Assembly (NCBI GenBank): GCA_002778195.1
Contig: PCDI01000002.1
Span: forward strand, 62,001 to 126,000
From: Raffaelea ambrosiae
Taxonomy: Eukaryota; Ascomycota; Sordariomycetes; Ophiostomatales; Ophiostomataceae
Length of the DNA stretch: 64,000 bases
Direction of reading: 5' to 3'
Shown here: one piece after another, positions 1-11,533 of the stretch
How positions within the stretch are numbered: the first letter of the stretch is position 1
How the letters are laid out: each line of letters opens with the position of its first letter
Notes under the pieces: generated by a model
What the model saw: only the letters and a program-made list of their open reading frames with translations
Databases searched by the model: none
What the model was told of the DNA's origin: nothing
Made by a program: the position numbers and the translations under genes

Positions 1-1727
1 CTTGTGATACCAGCAACAGAAATACGCCCGTCGCGAGTAGCGTAGACGGAGTGCTCCTTAGCAAGAGCATCCATTTGCTCGGCAGTCAGGCCAGTGTACG
101 CAAACATGCCGATTTGGCTGGTGATGTGTGACCAGTCGTGCTTGGATCCGAGGCTCTCCAGCTTCTCACGCAGAAGCTTGCGCATGGCAATGATGCGATC
201 AGCCATGCCTTTGACTTCGCCTAGCCATTGAGTGCGGAGTTCGGGGGTGCTCAGAATGGTAGCAGCGATACGAGCACCGTGGATAGGGGGGTTGGAGTAG
301 AGAGGGCGGACAAGAATCTTGATCTGGCTGTCAACGCGCTTCGCCTCAGCAGCGTCGGCGCAGACAACGCTGAAAGCACCAACACGCTCGCCATAGAGAC
401 CCATGTTTTTGGCAAAGGACTGAGCAAGTACAGGCTCGTGACCCTTCTCAATGAAGTAGCGTAGGGCGTATGCATCACGGGCGGCGTCACCGCTGGCGAA
501 TCCCTGGTAGGCCATATCGAAAAAGATGTAGTGGCCAGCCTTGGACACAGCCGCCTCAATCTCCTTCCACTGTTCCTGTGTAGGGTCAACACCAGTCGGG
601 TTATGAGCGCAAGCGTGGAACAGGAAAACCGAGCCGCTTGGGGCGGCCTTGACGTCGGCCAGCAGCCCCTCGAAGTCGAGGCCAATGGTTTTGGGGTTGT
701 AGTAGCGGTACTTCTGGACAGTCAGGCCGGCATCCTTGAAGACGGCAGCATGGTTGGCCCATGACGGAGTTGGAATGTAGATGGTCTTCTCGCGACCCTC
801 GCCACCGGGGTAGAAGCGCTCGATGAAAGCGGCGCCAATGCGCAGAGCACCGGTTCCAGAGATGGACTGCGTGATAGCTAGGCGGCCGAGTACCGCACTA
901 TCCGCACCGTAGGCGAGCTCGGCAGCCCCCTTGGTGAATTCGGGAACACCCGTGATACCCGCATATTCCTTGTTCAACTTTGCGGCAATAACCTTTTGTT
1001 CGGCTTCGCGGACGGAAGGAAGAACGTAGGGCTTGCCAGCATCGTCGCGGTATGCACCGACACCTATATATAGAGGCGGGTGGGTTAGACGCCTGCCAAG
1101 GTTGCATTTACGAAGGGGCAGTTATTTGGTACAGGCGAGGACAGAGGGAAAAAATGTATTTATTAATCGACTCTAGACTCACCTAGGTTGATCTTCTTTT
1201 CGAAAGAATCGGCTTTGAAAGCCTCCGTGATGCCTGCAAAACGCGGAGTTAGCGTGGCTGTGGGGCGGCTGTGGGCACCAGGTAGGGAGTTTGTTGAGCT
1301 GCTGTCTTACCGAGAATAGCCTATCCATTGGCAGAGAGAAACGCAGAGGCCAGATTAGTTGGATGCCCAAGAGATAGGCGGAAAGGCGCCCTAGGTTCGC
1401 TCATCCGAGGTAGAGTCTGGAAAATGCACTTACGTCCTGCACATATAAGCCAGCCTAGGTCAGCATGCAACTGTCACATTTTGCGCACAACCTCTCCCCA
1501 TTCTGCTTTTTGCATGGACGTCCCTTCCCCACCAACTACTGTCCTCCCCCCAAGATGTCCATACTGCGCAACGAAATTTGAAGGAAAGCCACGAAAGGTT
1601 AACATACCGGAGGGCCCTGGGGCACCTTGGCCCAAGTCGAAGCTGGACGACCTGCTATAACTGCGAACGCAGTCATACGGCGCATGGCAACCGTCTGGCG
1701 CGCAGATATTCTCACAGCGGACAGCAT
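1..1727 (-). CDS. Aspartate aminotransferase, mitochondrial (3' end outside window)
   Basis: PLP enzyme that interconverts aspartate/2-oxoglutarate and oxaloacetate/glutamate. It links amino-acid metabolism to the TCA cycle and the malate-aspartate shuttle. Exons in transcript order are 1727-1608, 1320-1311, 1233-1183 and 1063-1; all introns are GT-AG and the phases agree. The start at 1727 gives an Arg/Ser/Ala-rich, acid-free N-terminus (MLSAVRISARQTVAMRRM), which is a good mitochondrial presequence. It is followed by WAKVPQGPP, the usual mature N-terminus of mitochondrial AAT. Family motifs seen are INLGVGAYRDD, the HNPTGVDP block, SFAKNMGLYGERVG with the PLP lysine at about residue 279, and WSHITSQIGMFAYTGL. 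About 414 residues lie in the window, so only a short C-terminal tail is missing. Exon 2 is a 10-nt microexon. The long alternative frames in this region are antisense shadows. Confidence 0.95.
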
Positions 1728-2757
1728 TTTGTCTTTCAATGGGGTGATGGGCAGGCAATCGTGAGGGTTGATGAAGAAACAGAAGAGTCGAAGAGTCTAG
1801 AAGTTTCTCGCCGCAGAAGCAGAGGAGGTCAGAAATAAAGGAATTGGGGGGGGCTGAGGAGAGGACGTGTCGGTGAAAAGGAAATGACACAAAAAGCAAA
1901 ATAAGAACGGGAGAAGGCGGAACGAGATGCGGAGCACGAAGGATGGGGTGAGTCGACGGGCATGAGGGAATTGCTCCAGGCGGGCCAGCCTTTTTGCTTT
2001 TTGACGCCAGAATGTATTTACACTCACTCCGGATTTAGGTCCGAGTTTTTTCTGGGATGGAGCTCGGCATCGCCAATCAGCTTGCTCATGTGGAGGCAAC
2101 CCCTCTGGCGTCTGATCCGATACTCGCCCTCCACACGAGCTCTGCGGCACCCCAAATGACCGGAGAATCACGTGTAGAGACCACAACCAGGCCTAATTAC
2201 GGCGCTGGCGATCCCTGTATTGTGGTGCACAGGGCGTTTGTGTATTTGCCTGCAAGCATCTCCATTATTGCTGGCTGCCGTGCTGTAGAGGTGCTTGGCA
2301 TGTCGAAGGCCCAACAGTCACCGCAACGCAGGGGAGTCGGACCTGCGACTTGGGTGATGGCAAGCTACAGCCCTTAGCTTAACTTTCCATAACAGAGCGG
2401 GGTAATACAGTGTACAAGTGAATTCACAGGGATACTGTGTCGGCTAAGTGACATCTCTTATCAAGATATGATCACGTGGTTTTGACGTAACCCGTTAGGG
2501 TACGGCAAGACTTTTCTCTCGGTCGTGATTGCCCTCTGCGCACCTATTAGGAGCCTCGCCAATTTGCTCTTGACGTGTGTGAGTCACAATCCTGGCCAGC
2601 CTCCCACTATCTGCTAGACCAATCAATATCCCCGAGTAATTTCTAGTCTGACTCTACTCTCTTGTACCCTGAGTTCCAGCACCGCTGTTTGCCCAAGACA
2701 TCATCTACATCTGAACAGGTCTTCGTCGACATCGCAACTACGTGCGCAACAAACACA
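1728..2757. promoter_or_regulatory. Divergent promoter: aminotransferase / tryptophan synthase
   Basis: About 1 kb separates two divergently transcribed amino-acid genes, and no gene is seen in it. A perfect TGAGTCA lies at 2580-2586, the core bound by Gcn4/CPC1-type bZIP activators of general amino-acid control, about 170 bp before the trp start. Two ATCACGTG E-box octamers lie at 2167-2174 and 2471-2478, and a CCAAT box lies near 2620. The motifs are seen directly; their use is inferred. Confidence 0.55.
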
Positions 2758-5235
2758 ATGGAGGCTCTCAAGGAAACTTTCCGCCGCTGCAAGGCTGAGG
2801 GAAAGGTGCGTGATACTCGCTTGAGCACCGTCTGGGCCGTATGGTCCTGTACTGCACCACTGAGCCTCCAAAATTGCGGTTTTCTGTGGTTTTTTAAACA
2901 GCACTGACAGTCCACCCCAGCCGGCTTTTGTTTCTTATGTCACGGCTGGCTACCCCAAGCCAGAGGATACGCCCAACATACTCCTGGCTATGGAAAATGG
3001 CGGTTCTGATGTCATTGAACTGGGTGTCCCCTTTACCGATCCGATTGCGGACGGTCCAACAATTCAGACTGCCAACACGGTGAGTGAGATGCGAGCTATG
3101 GAGGCTGGCTGAAGAGTCTCCTTGACTCGTATTATTGGACGTTTCAGGCCAATTGAGAACTGATGCCTGTAAATCATTCACTCATAGATTGCATTGGAGC
3201 ATGGGGTCACTCTCGGTGACACACTTCAGATCGTTCGTGACTCAAGAGCCAAGGGCCTGAAGGCCCCTGTCCTGCTCATGGGCTACTACAACCCACTTCG
3301 TGCTTACGGAGAGGAGGCTCTGATGCGCGACTGCAAAGAAGCCGGTGTCAATGGCTTCATCGTCGTTGATCTTCCGCCGGAGGAGGCTGTGTCCTTCCGC
3401 AAGCAGTGCAGCACTGCAGCGTACGCCTTTCTGATACCAACCCGCTGTGAGCTCTGATTGCTAACTGAGTAACGACAGGCTGTCCTATGTTCCTCTGATT
3501 GCACCCGCTACCTCTGATGCGCGTATGCAAATTCTCTGTAAGCTGGCCGACTCATTTATCTACGTGGTCTCTCGCCAGGGCGTTACTGGTGCTTTGGGCA
3601 CCCTCAACGCAAACCTTCCGGACCTCCTCGCGCGTGTCAAGAAGTACAGTGGCGACAAGCCAACAGCAGTCGGATTTGGTGTGTCTACTCGTGAACACTT
3701 CGAGTCAGTCGCCTCAATCGCCGATGGCGTAGTTGTAGGCAGCCATATTGTCACGACTATCAGGACCGCTACGGGCAACAATGCCCAGGCAGTCGAGGAA
3801 TACTGCGCTTATCTGACTGGGCGCAAGGCTGATGTAACGCCTGCGGTGAAATCAGCAGGCCCCGTGGCGCCGGAAGTCCATGCCCAGAGCGCTACTGATG
3901 GTGTCACCAAAGATCTGGACAGTAATCTGGTGGCTCAGTTGGCTGCCCTCCACAGCAAGATGCCTGACCGGTTCGGTCAGTTTGGCGGTCAGTACGTTCC
4001 TGAGTCCCTGATGGACTGCTTGTCGCAACTTGAGGAAGGGTTCAACCAGATATTGCACGACGAAAGTTTTTGGGTCGAGTACCGCTCGTTCTACCCGTAC
4101 ATGGGACGCCCAGGACAGCTGCACAAGGCCGAGAGACTGACCAAGCATGCTGGCGGTGCCAGCATCTACCTCAAGCGCGAGGATCTAAACCATACGGGCA
4201 GCCACAAGATCAACAACGCCTTGGGCCAGCTGCTACTTGCTCGCAGGCTCGGGAAGACCAAGATCATCGCTGAGACTGGTGCTGGCCAGCATGGCGTGGC
4301 CACGGCTACCGTTTGTGCGAAATTTGGCATGGAATGCACTGTTTTCATGGGTGCCGTAAGTCGCTAATTTTCTTCTCCTGCAGCTAAACGGATTTATGGG
4401 CAGCGCTAACACCTTGCAGGAAGATGTGCGCCGCCAGGCACTTAATGTGTTTCGTATGCGCCTTTTAGGCGCCAAGGTTATCCCGGTTGATGCCGGCTCG
4501 CGCACGCTACGTGACGCTGTCAACGAAGCTCTCCGATTCTGGGTCGTGAACCTTGATACTACACACTACATCATTGGATCGGCCATCGGTCCCCACCCCT
4601 TCCCGTCCATTGTGCGGACGTTCCAGTCTGTCATCGGCAACGAGACAAAGACGCAGTTCCATGCGCTGCGCAACAAGCTTCCGGACGCCGTGGTGGCCTG
4701 TGTCGGCGGCGGCTCCAATGCAGTTGGCATGTTCTATCCTTTCTCGGAAGACAAGAGCGTTAAGCTGCTTGGTGTGGAGGCTGGCGGTGACGGCATTGAC
4801 ACCAAGCGGCATGCGGCCACGCTGGCTGGTGGCTCGTTGGGTGTGCTGCACGGTGTGCGCACGTACGTGTTGCAGGATAAGAATGGGCAGATTCAGGATA
4901 CACACTCTGTGTCAGCCGGTCTGGACTACCCGGGTGTGGGTCCGGAACTGGCCAATTGGAAAGATAGCGGACGTGCGCAGTTCGTTGCTGCGACGGACGC
5001 GCAGGCTCTCCAGGGATTCCGACTTTTGACCGAATTGGAGGGCATCATCCCGGCACTGGAGTCGGCGCACGGCATATATGGTGCAGTGCAGCTGGCCAAG
5101 ACGATGAAGCCGGAAGAGGACATTGTTGTCTGCCTGAGTGGCCGTGGTGACAAAGACGTTGAGAGTGTGGCTGAGGTTCTTCCCACACTTGGACCACAGA
5201 TTGGGTGGGATCTGCGCTTCGAAAAGAAGAATTAA
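2758..5235 (+). CDS. trp-3: Bifunctional tryptophan synthase (alpha-beta fusion)
   Basis: Cytosolic enzyme for the last step of tryptophan synthesis. The alpha part cleaves indole-3-glycerol phosphate; the PLP-dependent beta part joins indole to serine. Exons are 2758-2805, 2921-3079, 3188-3420, 3479-4355 and 4420-5235, which join in phase to 710 residues, close to Neurospora TRP-3 and yeast TRP5. The alpha domain spans about 1-260. E49 (VIELGVPF) and D60 (DPIADGP) sit at the same numbers as the catalytic Glu and Asp of bacterial TrpA. The beta domain spans about 310-710, with HTGSHKINNALGQ carrying the PLP lysine at about residue 390 and a glycine-rich phosphate loop (CVGGGSNAVG). The linker has the sequence of fungal fusions. 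Control through the TGAGTCA upstream is likely. Identification is secure. Confidence 0.97.
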
Positions 5236-5430
5236 ATATTAGACATACATATATCCTAGACGCACCAGAGTTGTTGCCTGTGGAGGTTTCTGTAAACCAT
5301 TGGGCATATTATACAAGGGTTTTTTTTTTGTTTTTTCAACAGCAGCGGGGGGGTTCGGGGTAGCTCCGGGGAGTGTCTTTAAGGACAAGTGCCCAAAACT
5401 CGGTGCATTCTTACCCATTACCCTCATGTC

Positions 5431-7146
5431 CTAGCAAGATTCGCTCGACAGCTGATGTGCCAGCGCTCCTCCGACCCACGTTCCGACAATCTTGACTGAT
5501 GATACGAGACTTCTCGAGTTGGCTGTTCTTGGGTCGGTGTCCGGTTCAGCAATGTCGGTCTTTTTGCCCGGCTTCAAAGTCCCGATTTCATGCACTTTGC
5601 CCAGTTGGTGGGCCAGGTTGGACGCTGTACCCGCGAAAGCTTCCTCCACTGCGACGCGTTGGTTTGCTCCCAGGACATCGCATGTCACCTCCAGCACACG
5701 GGTCACGGCCATCTCGACGTACTGTGAAGGGTTAGTCTCGCTGATGGGCGAGTCGCTGTGGAACGAATACACTAGCCCAGCATAGATGCCGTCGACCGGA
5801 TCTAAGCGGCTCGCTCGCTCCACGCCTAGCACCCACTGGGCGAGCGTCTCTCCCCAGCGGCGAACATGGGCAATCAGATGAGACATACCCAACCCCAGCT
5901 GTGCCACTCTGTCCAGCTGTGTGGATGTGATTTCAGCGGTGACATGCTCCGGCCGGTGCATGCTGCGTCTCTATAGCTCGCCGCCGGCATTGCTGGCCAT
6001 TCTTTCTTAGGCTGCCATAGCTCGTGCATTGACTCGCGAGTCTGGTCAAGTACACAGCCGCCGTTTGTGTGCATGAATTATTTGCCAGCCGGCATCCATA
6101 AGAGGCTGGACAAGAGACAGAAGGCCGTCGTCATCTAGTGATGCATTTAGGTCCACCCCTTTTCAGAAATTGATAATACCATGGTTGTTTAGTTATTCTT
6201 TATACGACCGGTTTACGACTGTTGTGAAACCCTGAGTTGAGCCATTTAGCCAAAACGGTATACCATAGACCGAGTCATCCTTGCCACTGCCCTCGTAAGC
6301 TGCCATAGCGGCGGTCGCAAGAACTTACTGATGAACACAAGATCTTTGACAGATTGGAAGGACATAGCACCGTGGTAACGGGGTAGGACCGGGTTGTTGC
6401 TGCCGTCATCTGTCTACGGGATCTGGCGAAGAAGCCCCTGGTCTGACATGCCATTGATAGGGCCAATGTCACAGTTAAAGGCTGTTGTGACGCCCCTTGA
6501 CGCCTACCGTCGGAGCACCTTGCGAGCATCGTCAACGACTTCAGCGGTCGCTCGCTTGGGGAGATTTACACCTATGTCGTGTACGGCGTTCTCAAATACA
6601 AGCCCGGTCAAGGACCCCTGCTCCTCACCACCTTTGCCGCCGAAGCTAGGTAGCCTGGCTCCCCAGGTCGGAGGCCAATACCCAGCATTAAAATACAGCT
6701 GTGTTTAAATAGCCAACATGACTAGACTTAGTCAAAATAATAACAGCGCAATCGGGACCTGACACTGTATTCAGCATTCGCCGAGTTAGGTCTGGGTGAT
6801 CCAACACCAAAGAAGTCGTAAGCGAAGCTCGATATCCAGCGAGCATTGTCGGTTTGTGGTGAGTCTCTGCGAGCGGTTGTTCGATGAGAGACAGCGCATC
6901 CTCCTTGGTCTTCACTTTGGGGTATGAGAGGTCAACGGCGTATGCCTCATTGGACATGGGTGCAGTTATGGCAAGGTGCAAATGCGGGTTTGTGAAGCCT
7001 GATAATATGGCCCTCGAGCCATAGGAGACAACGATAGTTTTGCTGCTATCGGCCAATTAATAACTTCCAGCGGAACTCCATGTAAAAAAGCAATAACTAA
7101 CTGATACCGGATAAAGGCGCATAATACGAGCCATCCAAATATCTGA
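5431..7146 (-). pseudogene. Decayed YtcJ-like amidohydrolase (amidohydrolase 3 family)
   Basis: Remnant of a metal-dependent amidohydrolase. From N- to C-terminus on the minus strand the family pieces are: a DGSYYAPLSGIS-like segment near 7085-7130 with a stop just upstream; the metal-site region SGFTNPHLHLA at about 6980-7020; a stretch ending in NTAVF and a stop at 6709-6711; a GLVFENA block followed by RGVTTAFNC, interrupted by a TAG near 6511 and another near 6415; an HTNGG segment (family HxNGD) near 6055-6074 in another frame; and an intact C-terminal third at 5431-5961 with RPEH, HSDSPI and LKPGKKTDI. Frame changes and at least three stops rule out a simple intron explanation. No ATG fits the N-terminus. 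The family match is strong; the exact limits are approximate. Confidence 0.8.
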
Positions 7147-7506
7147 ACCCCGCGTACTAAGGAAAAAGTGCTCGCGTTCTACCGCTCGTACTGAGGCGGC
7201 TTGGTCATGTCAGATTAGCCACACCGAGTGTTGTTTTTATGAAAAAGATATCGCACGTTGGGGAGGCAGGGGGGACGGGACTGGGAATGGCACCAGAGAC
7301 GAGCGGCAGAGACGGGTGACAGAAGATGGAGCAGCGTGGCCGCTATCCATGCATCTTTGGGGCCCGGTGTGCTACCAGAAACCGCAGCTAAAAAGCCGGT
7401 AGTGAATTCAAATTCTCACAGCTTGGCTTGTTGCATACCAGAATCCCACTGTAGCCCAAGTCTCGAACCCTGAATACTCCTTCTCGGATAGAGACAGGAA
7501 TCTGTG
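7147..7506. other. Spacer between amidohydrolase remnant and secreted-protein gene
   Basis: About 360 bp separate the decayed minus-strand gene from the plus-strand gene starting at 7507. No coding signal was recognised. It presumably carries the promoter of the downstream gene, but no clear TATA or binding motif was seen. Confidence 0.4.
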
Positions 7507-8409
7507 ATGACGCTCAAAATTTTGATCGCTGCCACTCTTGTGGCCGGGTCCAGTGCAGCCTGTGAGCGAGATGCCTTGCTGGCCACAGTTGACCAATACC
7601 TCACGGCGCTGGAGATGGGCTGGGCAGGGGCCCTAGAGAATGTGCAAGAGAACTTCACAAACCGAGAGAACAACAGAGCAGTAGACATTACAGCCGGGGT
7701 CATGTTCAACGGCCTGACACAGATCAACCACAACCGGACTACAGTTGACATACCAGCGTGCGCGACCTTCTCCGAAATCATTGCCACCGACTACACACTC
7801 ACGACACACTATGTCATCGGCACACAGATGCGGCACGTCCCTGAAGACATGAGTCTCTACTCGGTAGACTCAATCGTGTCCACCAACGGGTCACGACTAT
7901 TTAATGCTACGCAGACGCTCACATATGTGAAGCAAGAAGACTGGAGCGTCCTCCCGGAAGGCAGCCGCAGTAGCAGGACATTCCTCAAGGCCGCTGCAGA
8001 CGCTTACCTCATCATGTTGACGAATGGCAGCGAGGCGGCGACTGTACCTTGGGGAGCACCCTGTGACCAGCTCGACGGTTCTCTTTACGGGGTCTGTACC
8101 AAGCAGACACTGACCCCTGACACGGACGATAGCAGCAGACAGCAACAAGAGGCGCCGACCGCCACTTCGCCAGCTCCTATCAGCGACCGCCGGTATGTTA
8201 TCGACGAGGCCGTCGGTTCCGTGAATGTTTTCTCTGCCATACATCAATGGGGGGGTGCCGCCGATAGCCACGAATTCCGACTGGAAAATGGGTCACTCCG
8301 CTATATTCATTCCATCACAGCAACCAAGGCCACCAAGTTGTCGACGGACCCTGGTCGGGGCACAGGAGGAAATCGTGGAGGCGGAGGTGTCGATTTTGCG
8401 CAGAGGTAG
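7507..8409 (+). CDS. Secreted DUF8021-like protein
   Basis: Single-exon gene of 300 residues; function unknown. Residues 1-18 (MTLKILIAATLVAGSSAA) are a typical signal peptide with cleavage before CERDALL. The C-terminal part has RRYVIDEAVGSVNVFSAI, then DSHEFRLENGSLRYIHSIT, the pattern I associate with the fungal secreted DUF8021 family; this rests on recall, not a search. Several N-glycosylation sequons (NFT, NRT, NGS, NAT) fit a secreted protein. The tail after the domain is Gly-rich and looks unstructured. The GTG three bases upstream is not needed, because the ATG at 7507 gives the signal peptide. It lies head-to-head with the decayed amidohydrolase, so the two may be parts of a lost accessory cluster; that is inference. 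Confidence 0.75.
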   Translation: MTLKILIAATLVAGSSAACERDALLATVDQYLTALEMGWAGALENVQENFTNRENNRAVDITAGVMFNGLTQINHNRTTVDIPACATFSEIIATDYTLTTHYVIGTQMRHVPEDMSLYSVDSIVSTNGSRLFNATQTLTYVKQEDWSVLPEGSRSSRTFLKAAADAYLIMLTNGSEAATVPWGAPCDQLDGSLYGVCTKQTLTPDTDDSSRQQQEAPTATSPAPISDRRYVIDEAVGSVNVFSAIHQWGGAADSHEFRLENGSLRYIHSITATKATKLSTDPGRGTGGNRGGGGVDFAQR

Positions 8410-8857
8410 TTTAACTAGCAGGTGTCACTGCAATTTTATAAGTATTCACTGGGAGCGATCGGGGCGGAATTGTTTAGCTATCCGGCATTCTGGTTCGGTG
8501 GAGCCAGAAAATAACGCAAGGGTGCGATTAGTTGTCTAGAACGTACGGAGAACGCCTCCTAGTTGCGTCGTTTTCTTGGTCTGGTGAAGCTTGCCTCGTC
8601 TTATCTGCGCGAGCACTAAGTTAGCTATTGATAGCACGTACGGCCCGTACTAGTCACATGACATTGAGGAAACTCGGGCGGGAAGCGCTAAGTCCTGGGA
8701 AAGGCCAAGGCCATATTAATGCAGACCCTGCAACGAGGCAGCAACCGCGCCCACGGTTGGCCAGATCTACATCTAAACCAACAGCTGGCTGGTCTACGCG
8801 ATCCCACACATCCGATCGACATCTTCAATCGCGCTCCTGTCCTCTCCCGCACTCCCC
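8410..8857. other. Intergenic spacer / rtt106 promoter
   Basis: About 450 bp between two plus-strand genes. It must contain the 3' end of the secreted-protein gene and the rtt106 promoter. A CT-rich stretch precedes the ATG at 8858. No motif stands out. Confidence 0.4.
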
Positions 8858-10397
8858 ATGGCCACGGGTCTGGACAGCGAAAGACTGGGCATCGCTTTCC
8901 AGTCGCGCCCTGATCTTGTGGCGGACATCCAACGAGCGGCAGGTAAAGCGAGCACCCTAAGTTGTCCGTCACCGCAAATGTAGCCGTTCTAATCGTATGT
9001 GTATCACCTTAGATTCCCCCGCCCGCATTGCTCTTTTCAACAACATTGCCGATTATGTTTACGACCAATTATGCAACGACAACGAACCAGCCTTCAAACG
9101 CAGAAAAATAGGCGTGGACGAAGTCAATAGGGGCGCAAGCACCGCGCTTCCTTCGAGACAAGCAACAGCCTCGTCATCCGGCAGTACCACTGCCGCAGCA
9201 GCAGAGACTTTGTTATTAGAGATCAAAGACATCTCCTTCTCCCTCCCTCAACGCAAAAAGTTCGATCTTTGCCTCACACAAACCTACTTCTATGCCAGAG
9301 CATCTGGCACAACTGCACCGGTCCAGGGCACGGTATACGCTTGGGAGGACATAGGTAAGTCGCGGATTTCTTCTGGGGGGTATCAATTGCTTATATGAAT
9401 ACCTAAAATCAGCCAACGACGGTCGGAGAAGGTACAGAACTGACTTCTCACAGAGTATGCGTTCTACGTGCCCGTCCCCGACAAAGCCCAATTACAGTAC
9501 AACTATATTCTCTTGTCGAAAGGTGTTGCACTCGCTTCCCTCTCTAGACCATCTGCTTCGTCGAATGCCGAACCCGTTATCTTCACGGTCCCAAACAGCG
9601 CGCCCAAGCCTGGCTCTGTCAGTGGTCCGTCAGCTGGATTGGCGGCTTCCGTGTCGGACTCCTACGGCACTCTTTTGCATTGGGCTCTAGAGGGCCAAAT
9701 GCACTCGTCTGGCAATACCTCAGTGCACATCGTCGGTACGGATGTCAAGATCTTTCACAGCGTCGCTAGGCAGGCGTATCGTCCCAACGAGAAAGCTGTC
9801 CATGTGCGTGCCTTCCGCGGGAGCAAAGACGGGTATCTTTTTTTTTTGCCCACGGGCATCCTTTGGGGGTTTAAAAAGCCATTGCTCTTCATACCGCTCG
9901 ACCGGATTGTGGCCGTCAGCTACACAAGCGTGCTTCAGCGCACATTCAATATTGTCGTTGAGGTGGACGTGGATGGCAAAGCAGAAGAGATCGAGTTTGG
10001 CATGATCGACCAGGAAGACTATGGCGGCATCGACGAGACATACGTTCGCCGTCATGGGCTTCAGGACCGCAGCATGGCCGAGCAGCGAAAAGCGAAACGT
10101 GAGCTGGCTGAAAACGCAAAGGCTGATGAAAAGAGGGGAGAAAGCGATGGGCTGCCCGACGGATTGGAGGATGGCGGCGTTCCTGTCACAGTGGAGAATG
10201 ACGGTCTCACAGAGTTGCAGCGTGCGGAACAGCAACTCCAGGATGAGGAAGATGAGATGGAGGAAGATTACGATCCAGGAAGTGACGATGACAGTGACGG
10301 GTCGGCGACCTCCAGCGAAGGGGAGGAGGATGAGGAGGAAGCTGTTGAAGAAGACGAGGAGGAAGAGGCAGATGGCGGTGAGACTACTGAAAAGTGA
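8858..10397 (+). CDS. rtt106: Histone chaperone Rtt106
   Basis: Nuclear chaperone for histone H3-H4 that acts in replication-coupled nucleosome assembly and heterochromatin silencing. Exons are 8858-8942, 9013-9354 and 9454-10397, giving 456 residues (yeast Rtt106 has 455). The N-terminal part (RIALFNNIADYV) is the dimerisation region. The tandem PH domains cover about residues 70-320; in the second, RGSKDGYLFFLPTGILWGFKKPLLFIPLDRI is the family's signature stretch and EDYGGIDETYV closes it. From about residue 360 the tail is strongly acidic (runs of D and E) as in other Rtt106 proteins. A run of ten T bases at about 9838-9847 lies inside the coding sequence. The minus-strand frame across the last exon is its antisense shadow. 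Confidence 0.95.
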
Positions 10398-11533
10398 AAA
10401 TGATGACGATGGCATATAGAATCTCAAAGGCTTCGCTCCGGGCATTAACGCGCAAAGTAAATGACCGCGAATGCTATGAATTGTACAGAGATGCTGTGTG
10501 TGGAGCTTGGGATACTAAATCAGGGGTTTTCATACCTTTCTAGAGGGGGGTGCTCGGTCGTGTCATCTTCAGAACAAGTGTTTTGAGTAGGCATACCAAG
10601 AAGACTTCAACAAGCCCAGGGGAAGAAATACACTTTCTGGATCTCAGACACTAAGCGACAGGTTATGGGATCACCCCATGCCCGCTTGCCATCCAAAATA
10701 CTGAAGCCGTTACCTAGTTCAGACTTGGCCGCCCACAATGTTCCTGTTCTCTTGCTGGCCTCGTCAATAAGTTGTGAAATGACTCGACGTTGTGTTTAAA
10801 TGTCGGACGTTCGACATTCGTTGTGTGGGTACCGTCCAGGTGCCGGGTTGCCTGTCCAAATACGGCGCCTCCTGAATCGTTCTGCGACAGAGCAGTGGAA
10901 CTTTCAAAGGCTGCAACTTGCTTGTTTCAGTAGATGCAAAATCATACCTAGTTGTAAGAAACCAAGCTTCCTAACGAACGGTAAGTGGTGATTTGTGTGG
11001 ATCTCCCAGGATGTTGGCTGCAATGATTTTGATCCCGGGCCCCGACAACCACTCCGCCGACAGTGAAGTCAGGTTGGTGCATTGTCTCTTCGTGCTCATC
11101 GCTTACCTCTGCTTGCTGCCTCTTCTCCTGCTGCCTTGCCGAAGCTGGGGTTAGGGTTACATAGTACGTCAATCCGTGTACTCCGTAAGTCGGGCTTCAG
11201 AAGAATCAATCATTCTTGGCAGCGTCACTAATATCTAGGTTAATAGCTACTCTTATATGGTGCCAGGTGGGTCCACCTCTGAGTTTGCGGAACGCAGAAG
11301 GCTATCTTCATAAATCTGGTAATCAACTGCCGACATGATAGTATGAGAGATAAGTAACCGCAAGTCGTCAGCAGGCATGAAATTAAGTAGGGTACAACTT
11401 TTATCTATGCCATTCCATTTCCCTTCGTGTCTTTGCCATGTCTCTGTTGCCCGAGCCAATTGAGCTGTCAGCCGTCAGCACTTTCACTTTCTGCCAATTG
11501 CAGTCTTCCTTTGTTGCTCAGCTGTTACTGTCT
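10398..11533. other. Convergent intergenic region
   Basis: About 1.1 kb between the 3' ends of rtt106 and the acetyltransferase gene, with no supportable gene. A TACATAGTA (11158-11166) and a TACTCCGTA (11179-11187) lie close together and belong to the dispersed TAC-N-GTA motif family described in the findings. Confidence 0.5.

Noticed and set aside
251..685. 144-codon open frame, minus strand, inside the aminotransferase
   Set aside because: Same strand but wrong frame; the aminotransferase frame covers the stretch with conserved residues.
9720..10445. 241-codon open frame antisense to rtt106
   Set aside because: It lies opposite the certain rtt106 coding exon; the Leu/Phe/Ile-rich product is the mirror of the acidic tail.
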